Origin: DASWNP01 sp036399175
Lineage (GTDB): Bacteria; Acidobacteriota; Blastocatellia; Pyrinomonadales; Pyrinomonadaceae
Direction of reading: 5' to 3'
Assembly: GCA_036399175.1 (NCBI GenBank)
Contig: DASWNP010000056.1
Coordinates: 33,308-97,307, forward strand
DNA length: 64,000 nt
The notes under the pieces were generated by a model, which did not search any database, was not told the origin of the DNA, and saw only the letters and a program-made list of their open reading frames with translations. Numbering within the stretch: the stretch's first letter is position 1; each line of letters begins with the position of its first letter. The position numbers and the translations under genes are program-made. This document shows, piece after piece, positions 59,471 to 64,000 of this stretch.

Positions 59471-60844
59471 ATGTCTCTGCCTGATACCGTCATACGCGGG
59501 CGAAACGTCGTCATGCCGGACGAAACCGTCGCGGCGTCGGTTCACGTGCGCGACGGAAAGATTGAGCGCGTCGGCGCGTTCGACGATGTGCCGTCAGGCG
59601 CTCGATTAATCGACGCTGGAGAGTCGGTCGTGATGCCGGGGCTGGTCGATTCGCACGTTCACGTCAACGAGCCGGGACGCACCGATTGGGAGGGCTTCGA
59701 GACGGCGACGCGCGCGGCGGCGGCGGGCGGCACGACTACCATCGTCGATATGCCGCTTAACAGCATTCCGCCGACGACCACTCTTGAGGGCTTTCAAGCG
59801 AAGCTCGCGGCGGCGGAAGGGAAGTGCTGGACGGATGTCGCCTTCTGGGGCGGCGTCGTGCCTGACAACCTGAATGAGCTTCGACCGCTCTACGAAGCGG
59901 GCGTCGTCGGCTTCAAATGCTTTCTCATTCATTCGGGCGTCGAAGAGTTTCCGAACGTCGCGGAGCGCGAGCTGCGATCCGCATTGAAAGAGATTGCGAG
60001 CATAGGCGCGGTGCTCATCGTCCACGCGGAGCTTCCCGCGCCCGTCGATGCCGCGCTCGCCGCGCAGGCGGCAGAGCCGGACACAGTAGAGCCGCGTCGC
60101 TACGAGACGTTCCTGCGCTCGCGTCCGCGCGCGGCTGAAGATGAAGCCGTCGCCCTCCTGATTCGTCTCTGCCGCGAGACGCGTGCGCGCGTCCACGTCG
60201 TTCATCATTCATCGGCCGACGCGCTGCCACTGCTTCGAGAGGCGCGCGGAGAAGGCTTGCCCCTGACGGTCGAAACCTGTCCGCACTATCTCAACATCGC
60301 AGCCGAGGACGTGCCCGACGGTGCGACCGAGTTCAAATGTTGTCCGCCCATCCGCGAGCGCGAAAACCGCGAGCAACTCTGGCGCGCGCTCGAAGAGAAC
60401 CTGATAGACATGGTCGTCTCCGACCACTCGCCCTGCCCGCCCGACATGAAGCTCAGAGACGAGGGCGACTTTCTGCGAGCATGGGGCGGCATCTCTTCGC
60501 TGCAACTGAGGCTGCCTTTGACGTGGACTGAGGCGCGGCGTCGCGGTCACACCTTGCAGACGCTCGCGCGCTGGCTCTCAACCGAGCCCGCACGCCTCGC
60601 CGGACTCGACCGACGTAAAGGCGCAATCGCTCCCGGCTTCGACGCCGACCTCTGCATCTGGAACACGGAGGCCGAATTTCACGTCGAGCCTCGTCGTCTT
60701 CAGCATCGGCACAAGCTGACGCCCTACGCCGGACAGACGCTCGCAGGCGTCGTCGAAGCCACCTACCTGCGAGGGGAAAAGATTTACGAACACGGAGAGT
60801 TCAACGCCGAACCGATTGGCAGAATGTTGGGACGAAGAGATTGA
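59471..60844 (+). CDS. allB: Allantoinase
   Basis: A 457-residue amidohydrolase opening allantoin to allantoate. Motifs are PGLVDSHVHVNEPGRTDWEGFETATRAAAAGGTTT with the HxH metal ligands near residue 61, GFKCFLIHSGVEEFPNV containing the carbamylated Lys, and VVSDHSPCPPDMK near the C-terminus. Typical length. It is the first of the allantoin-degrading genes and is followed by allantoicase across repeat H16. Confidence 0.93.
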   Translation: MSLPDTVIRGRNVVMPDETVAASVHVRDGKIERVGAFDDVPSGARLIDAGESVVMPGLVDSHVHVNEPGRTDWEGFETATRAAAAGGTTTIVDMPLNSIPPTTTLEGFQAKLAAAEGKCWTDVAFWGGVVPDNLNELRPLYEAGVVGFKCFLIHSGVEEFPNVAERELRSALKEIASIGAVLIVHAELPAPVDAALAAQAAEPDTVEPRRYETFLRSRPRAAEDEAVALLIRLCRETRARVHVVHHSSADALPLLREARGEGLPLTVETCPHYLNIAAEDVPDGATEFKCCPPIRERENREQLWRALEENLIDMVVSDHSPCPPDMKLRDEGDFLRAWGGISSLQLRLPLTWTEARRRGHTLQTLARWLSTEPARLAGLDRRKGAIAPGFDADLCIWNTEAEFHVEPRRLQHRHKLTPYAGQTLAGVVEATYLRGEKIYEHGEFNAEPIGRMLGRRD

Positions 60845-60899
60845 ATCATTGGTTCATCGGTTCATTGATTCATTGATTCAATGAACGGATGAATCAATC
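60843..60899. repeat. Compact reiterated palindrome H16 (8-nt period)
   Basis: GGTTCATC, GGTTCATT, GATTCATT and GATTCAAT units run into their own complement (TGAACGGATGAATCAATC) between allB and the allantoicase gene. It is the same design as the other elements but with an 8-nt period, and very short. Confidence 0.7.
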
Positions 60900-60904
60900 T
60901 TTAA

Positions 60905-61918
60905 ATGACTATGGACTTCACAGAGTTGATTGACCTGGCTGCCGAGCGTCTGGGCGGCGCGGTCTTGTATGCCAACGACGAGTTTTTCGCGCCGAAGGAA
61001 AATCTGCTCAAGGCGAGCGCGCCCGTCTTTATCGAGGGCAAATATACAGACCTCGGCAAGTGGATGGACGGATGGGAGTCGCGCAGGCGTCGCACGCCCG
61101 GCTTCGATTGGTGCATCATCAGGCTCGGCCTGCCCGGCATCATTCGCGGCGTCGTCGTCGATACGGCGCACTTCAAGGGCAACTTTCCCGAAAGCTGTTC
61201 GATAGAGGCGTGCGCCATCGATGGCACGCCGGACATCGAGCAGTTGACCGGCTCAGGCGTCGAGTGGACGGAAATCCTGCCGCCCTCGCAGCTTCAGGGC
61301 GACTCGCAGAACCTCTTTCACGTTCAGGGAATCGAGCGCTTCACGCACCTGCGTTTCAAGATTTATCCGGACGGCGGAGTGGCGCGCCTCAGAGTCTACG
61401 GAGAAGTAGTTCCCGACCCGAAGCGACTGAGGCGCGAGGGGCGCGAGCTGGATTTGGCGGCGGTCGAAAACGGCGCGCTCGTCGTCAGCAGCAGCGACAT
61501 GTTCTTCGGTCATCGTCATAACCTCATCATGCCGGGACGCGCGCTCGATATGAGCGACGGCTGGGAGACGCGACGCCGTCGAGGCCCCGGCCATGATTGG
61601 GTCGTCATCCGCCTCGGAGCCTCCGGCACGATTCGACGCATCGAGGTTGACACCTCGCACTTCAAGGGCAACTTTCCCGAAAGCTGCTCGCTCGAAGCCT
61701 GCGACGCCGCCGGAGTAGTCGTCGCCGATACGACCATCCCGACGCTCCCCTGGAAAGAAGTTCTTCCGCGCACGCGCCTTCAGGCACACACGCGACACTT
61801 CTTCGAGGAAGAACTCAAAGACGTCGGCACGGCGACCCACGTGCGCTTCAATATTTTCCCCGACGGCGGCATTAGTCGCCTGCGCGTCTACGGCCAGTTG
61901 GACGAAGATGAAGCTTGA
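60905..61918 (+). CDS. alc: Allantoicase
   Basis: A 337-residue enzyme hydrolysing allantoate to ureidoglycolate and urea. It has the two homologous halves of the family, each with DGWE(S/T)RRRR-GxxxxW(C/V)IIRLG and HFKGNFPESCS-EAC motifs (first half about residues 50-100, second about 218-265). Start ATG 60905 or 60911. Its 3' end overlaps the next gene by 11 nt. Confidence 0.94.
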   Translation: MTMDFTELIDLAAERLGGAVLYANDEFFAPKENLLKASAPVFIEGKYTDLGKWMDGWESRRRRTPGFDWCIIRLGLPGIIRGVVVDTAHFKGNFPESCSIEACAIDGTPDIEQLTGSGVEWTEILPPSQLQGDSQNLFHVQGIERFTHLRFKIYPDGGVARLRVYGEVVPDPKRLRREGRELDLAAVENGALVVSSSDMFFGHRHNLIMPGRALDMSDGWETRRRRGPGHDWVVIRLGASGTIRRIEVDTSHFKGNFPESCSLEACDAAGVVVADTTIPTLPWKEVLPRTRLQAHTRHFFEEELKDVGTATHVRFNIFPDGGISRLRVYGQLDEDEA

Positions 61919-62582
61919 AGAGCGCAAACTTCAGGAGCAAGCTTTGAGCGAACCACGCGAGCCAGCCGACGCGCACGAAGCCGACGACTCATCCGGCCTT
62001 CAGGCGAGTCTCGAACGTCTCAATGCGCTGCCGGAGGCGGAGGCCATCGAAAGCTTTCTCAAGTGCTGCGGCTCAAAACGCTGGGCGAGAGAGATGTCCG
62101 CCGGGCGTCCATTTCATCATGCGCGGGAGATGTTCGAGGCCGCCGAACGCATCTGGTGGAACCTGCAAGCAGAGGATTGGCTCGAAGCCTTTCGTAGCCA
62201 TCCGAAGATAGGCGAGCGAAAAAGCGCCGAGCCTGCGAGCGCCGAGTCGCGTCGCTGGTCTGAAGAAGAACAATCCGGCACGCGCACGGCGTCGCAATCG
62301 GCGCTCGCCGAGCTAGCAGAAGCCAACCGTGCCTACGAAGAAAAGTTCGGCTTCATCTTCATCGTTTGCGCTACGGGGAAAACGACCGAAGAGATGCTCG
62401 CGCTTCTGCGTGCGCGTCTCCCGAACGACGCCGACTCAGAGCTTCGCGTCGCCGCCGAAGAACAGCGCCGCATCACCGCGATTCGCCTGCGGAAGATGTT
62501 AGGAGAGCAATCAGAAGAGCAGTCAGCAGTCAGCGTTCAGCAATCAGCCGGAAGCGACGCTGGCGGCCAGATGTCAACGTGA
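61908..62582 (+). CDS. uraD: 2-oxo-4-hydroxy-4-carboxy-5-ureidoimidazoline (OHCU) decarboxylase
   Basis: A 224-residue enzyme that decarboxylates OHCU to S-allantoin. The catalytic motif is FRSHPKIGERK, with SSEEQSGT-like WSEEEQSGT and YEEKFGFIFIVCATGK as family landmarks. The family core ends near residue 196 (AIRLRKMLGEQ). The last 28 residues (Gln/Ser/Glu-rich) are translated from the left arm and loop of repeat H17, so the tail is repeat-derived and probably disordered. Overlap with allantoicase suggests coupled expression. Confidence 0.92.
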   Translation: MKLEERKLQEQALSEPREPADAHEADDSSGLQASLERLNALPEAEAIESFLKCCGSKRWAREMSAGRPFHHAREMFEAAERIWWNLQAEDWLEAFRSHPKIGERKSAEPASAESRRWSEEEQSGTRTASQSALAELAEANRAYEEKFGFIFIVCATGKTTEEMLALLRARLPNDADSELRVAAEEQRRITAIRLRKMLGEQSEEQSAVSVQQSAGSDAGGQMST

Positions 62583-62684
62583 AGTTCGCGCGAGGGAAAT
62601 CGACCAGGCGTCGATGCCTGTTTGGAAGCCAGTCTGCCCCGACTGCTTTTCCGGCTGACCGCTGATTGCTGAACGCTGACAGCT
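62504..62684. repeat. Heptad inverted repeat H17 (GTCAGCA type)
   Basis: Left arm 62504-62552 (GTCAGCA, GTCAGCG, TTCAGCA, ATCAGCC units) and right arm 62649-62684, with a loop of about 95 nt. It lies at the uraD-uraH junction and encodes the tail of the decarboxylase. Confidence 0.85.
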
Positions 62685-62694
62685 TCATCGACTT

Positions 62695-63039
62695 ATGAGC
62701 GCAATCACCACACACGTTCTCGACACGGCGCGGGGTCGTCCCGCCGACGGCGTGCCCGTCCGCCTTGAGTTGCAGACCGCAGGCGGCGTCTGGCAACTGC
62801 TCGGACAGGGACAGACCGACCGCGACGGGCGTCTCAGAGATTTACTCTCTGACAGTGATGCTTTGACCGAAGGCGTCTATCGTCTGACCTTCGACACCTC
62901 GGCCTACTTCGCCGCGCGCAGCACGCCCGGTTTCTACCCGGAGGTCTCGGTCGTCTTCGTCATCCACGACGCGGCGCAGCATTATCACGTGCCTCTCCTG
63001 CTCAGCCCTTACGGCTATTCCACATATCGAGGCAGCTAG
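62695..63039 (+). CDS. uraH: 5-hydroxyisourate hydrolase (transthyretin-like)
   Basis: A 114-residue enzyme converting 5-hydroxyisourate to OHCU. ITTHVLDTARGRPADGVPVRL is the N-terminal signature with the catalytic His. YHVPLLLSPYGYSTYRGS ends in the diagnostic YRGS. Normal length, no signal peptide. It is followed after 4 nt by the urate oxidase gene. Confidence 0.96.
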   Translation: MSAITTHVLDTARGRPADGVPVRLELQTAGGVWQLLGQGQTDRDGRLRDLLSDSDALTEGVYRLTFDTSAYFAARSTPGFYPEVSVVFVIHDAAQHYHVPLLLSPYGYSTYRGS

Positions 63040-63043
63040 TCGA

Positions 63044-63859
63044 ATGAGAATCTCTCCGAACGTCAGCGAATGGCTCAACCTGCTCGTGCGCTGGACGCAC
63101 GTCTTCACCGGCATTCTCTGGATAGGCACGACCTATTTTTTCACATGGCTCGACGGGCGCTTTCACGAAGACGAAAGAGCTGCTCGGGAAGGCGAGCGCG
63201 GGCAGGTCTGGATGGTGCATAGCGGCGGCTTCTACGTGGTGGAAAAACAGAAGACGCCGGGCACGCGCGAGCTGCACTGGTTTCGCTTCGAGGCGCTGCT
63301 CACATGGCTGAGCGGCTTCGTCCTGCTCGTGCTCGTCTATTACATGGGCGGCGGGATGGTCGATGTTGATGTGCTCGACATCAGCAATAACGTGGCTGTC
63401 GCCATCGGCATCGGCGCGCTCGTCGTTGCATGGCTCGTCTATGACCTGCTGTGTCTCTCGCCGCTCGGCAGAAACGAAAAACTCTTCGCCGTCGTCGCTT
63501 TCGGCCTCTCGGTCGCGGCATCCTACGGCCTGACGCGCGTCCTGAGCGGGCGCGCAGCATACATCCACGTCGGCGCGATGTTCGGAACGATTATGGCCGC
63601 CAACGTCTGGATGCGAATTCTCCCCGCGCAGCGACGCATGATTGCCGCCACGCGAGAAGGCAGCGCGCCCGACGCCGCGCTCGCCGCACGCGCCAAGCTC
63701 CGCTCCAAGCACAACACCTACATGGTCGTGCCCGTCGTCTTCACCATGATTAGCAATCATTTCCCCGTCGCCACCTACGGGCGAGAATATAACTGGCTCA
63801 TTCTAGCGGCGTTGATTCTGGCCGGCTGGTTCGCCGCGCACTTCATCAGGCGCGCGTAA
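63044..63859 (+). CDS. puuD: Membrane-bound urate oxidase, PuuD-type, without cytochrome domain
   Basis: A 271-residue protein with about eight membrane helices (LVRWTHVFTGILWIGTTYFF, LLTWLSGFVLLVLVYYMGGG, AVAIGIGALVVAWLVYDLL, and so on), matching the PuuD N-terminal domain that oxidises urate to 5-hydroxyisourate. Conserved His/Trp pairs (WTHVFTGILWIG, HVGAMFGTIMAANVWMRILP) are present. Known PuuD proteins add a C-terminal cytochrome c domain of about 150 residues; it is absent here (no CxxCH), so electrons must leave by a separate protein. Confidence 0.88.
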   Translation: MRISPNVSEWLNLLVRWTHVFTGILWIGTTYFFTWLDGRFHEDERAAREGERGQVWMVHSGGFYVVEKQKTPGTRELHWFRFEALLTWLSGFVLLVLVYYMGGGMVDVDVLDISNNVAVAIGIGALVVAWLVYDLLCLSPLGRNEKLFAVVAFGLSVAASYGLTRVLSGRAAYIHVGAMFGTIMAANVWMRILPAQRRMIAATREGSAPDAALAARAKLRSKHNTYMVVPVVFTMISNHFPVATYGREYNWLILAALILAGWFAAHFIRRA

Positions 63860-63988
63860 CTATTCGCGGTCGGGTGCAGGCCGTTGTTATGCTGCGCGGA
63901 TTCATATACTAAGTGCAACACGCTTCCCTGCTGCGAGGGGGAGCGGCGATACTGACTAAGACTTCAACCACCACGAAGAGGTCTAGTC

Positions 63989-64000
63989 ATGACGTACCGC
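63989..64000 (+). CDS. Possible start of the next gene (truncated)
   Basis: ATG 63989 follows GAAGAGG at a 9-nt spacing and the frame (MTYR) runs off the window. The gap 63860-63988 shows no other structure. Identity cannot be told. Confidence 0.3.

Overview
The window is about 62% GC by eye and is packed with coding sequence. It probably comes from a chemoheterotrophic member of the Acidobacteriota, Blastocatellia-like. That assignment is an inference: it rests on two TonB-dependent receptors of the large acidobacterial type (one with a carboxypeptidase-regulatory N-terminal domain, the other only a C-terminal fragment), a DUF5916 outer-membrane protein, DUF4097 proteins beside an ECF sigma/anti-sigma pair, and an SLC45-type sugar transporter. 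There is no rRNA or marker gene to settle it.

Layout. 1-408 is the end of a TonB-dependent receptor. 556-3596 holds two secreted TPR proteins. 3658-13285 is an alpha-glucan block: two secreted cyclomaltodextrinase-like GH13 enzymes around a cytosolic MalQ, an SDR, an SLC45-type transporter and a third GH13. 13332-17084 (minus) is a GH144-like/GH3 beta-glucan pair, followed by a complete TonB-dependent receptor. 21016-23083 carries three minus-strand genes (membrane protein, SpoU methylase, anchored protein). 23514-30166 is a xylFGH-type ABC transporter plus a secreted GH15. Then come tRNA-Val(CAC), a pilin-like protein, and MoxR / unknown / M64 peptidase / DUF58. 35564-39892 (minus) is hemE - four-helix-bundle gene - hemH - hemG. 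40179-45229 is ECF sigma, anti-sigma and two DUF4097 proteins. 45749-52664 has DUF5916, an unrecognised secreted protein and an S9 peptidase. 52680-63859 is a purine catabolism locus (three xanthine dehydrogenase subunits, PuuD-like urate oxidase, HIU hydrolase, OHCU decarboxylase, allantoinase, allantoicase), interrupted by an M2 peptidase and a TonB-like protein.

The outstanding structure is not a gene family but a family of at least 17 intergenic inverted repeats. Their arms are runs of a degenerate 7-nt unit. The unit is nearly uniform inside one locus and differs between loci (GGAGTCT, GAATGCG, AAAGGCA, GTAAATC, GTAGCCA, GATGGAC, GTGACGA, GGGGATG, GAAGGAT, GTCAGCA types). They sit exactly in the gaps of operons. 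They often supply the stop codon, the C-terminal tail or even the N-terminus of neighbouring proteins, and they nest in one another. One copy, in the heme operon, carries an AT-rich gene for a 23S-rRNA-intervening-sequence/Avd-like four-helix-bundle protein exactly between its two arms. This looks like a mobile element family, of which that copy may be the gene-bearing member. I label the loci H1 to H17.
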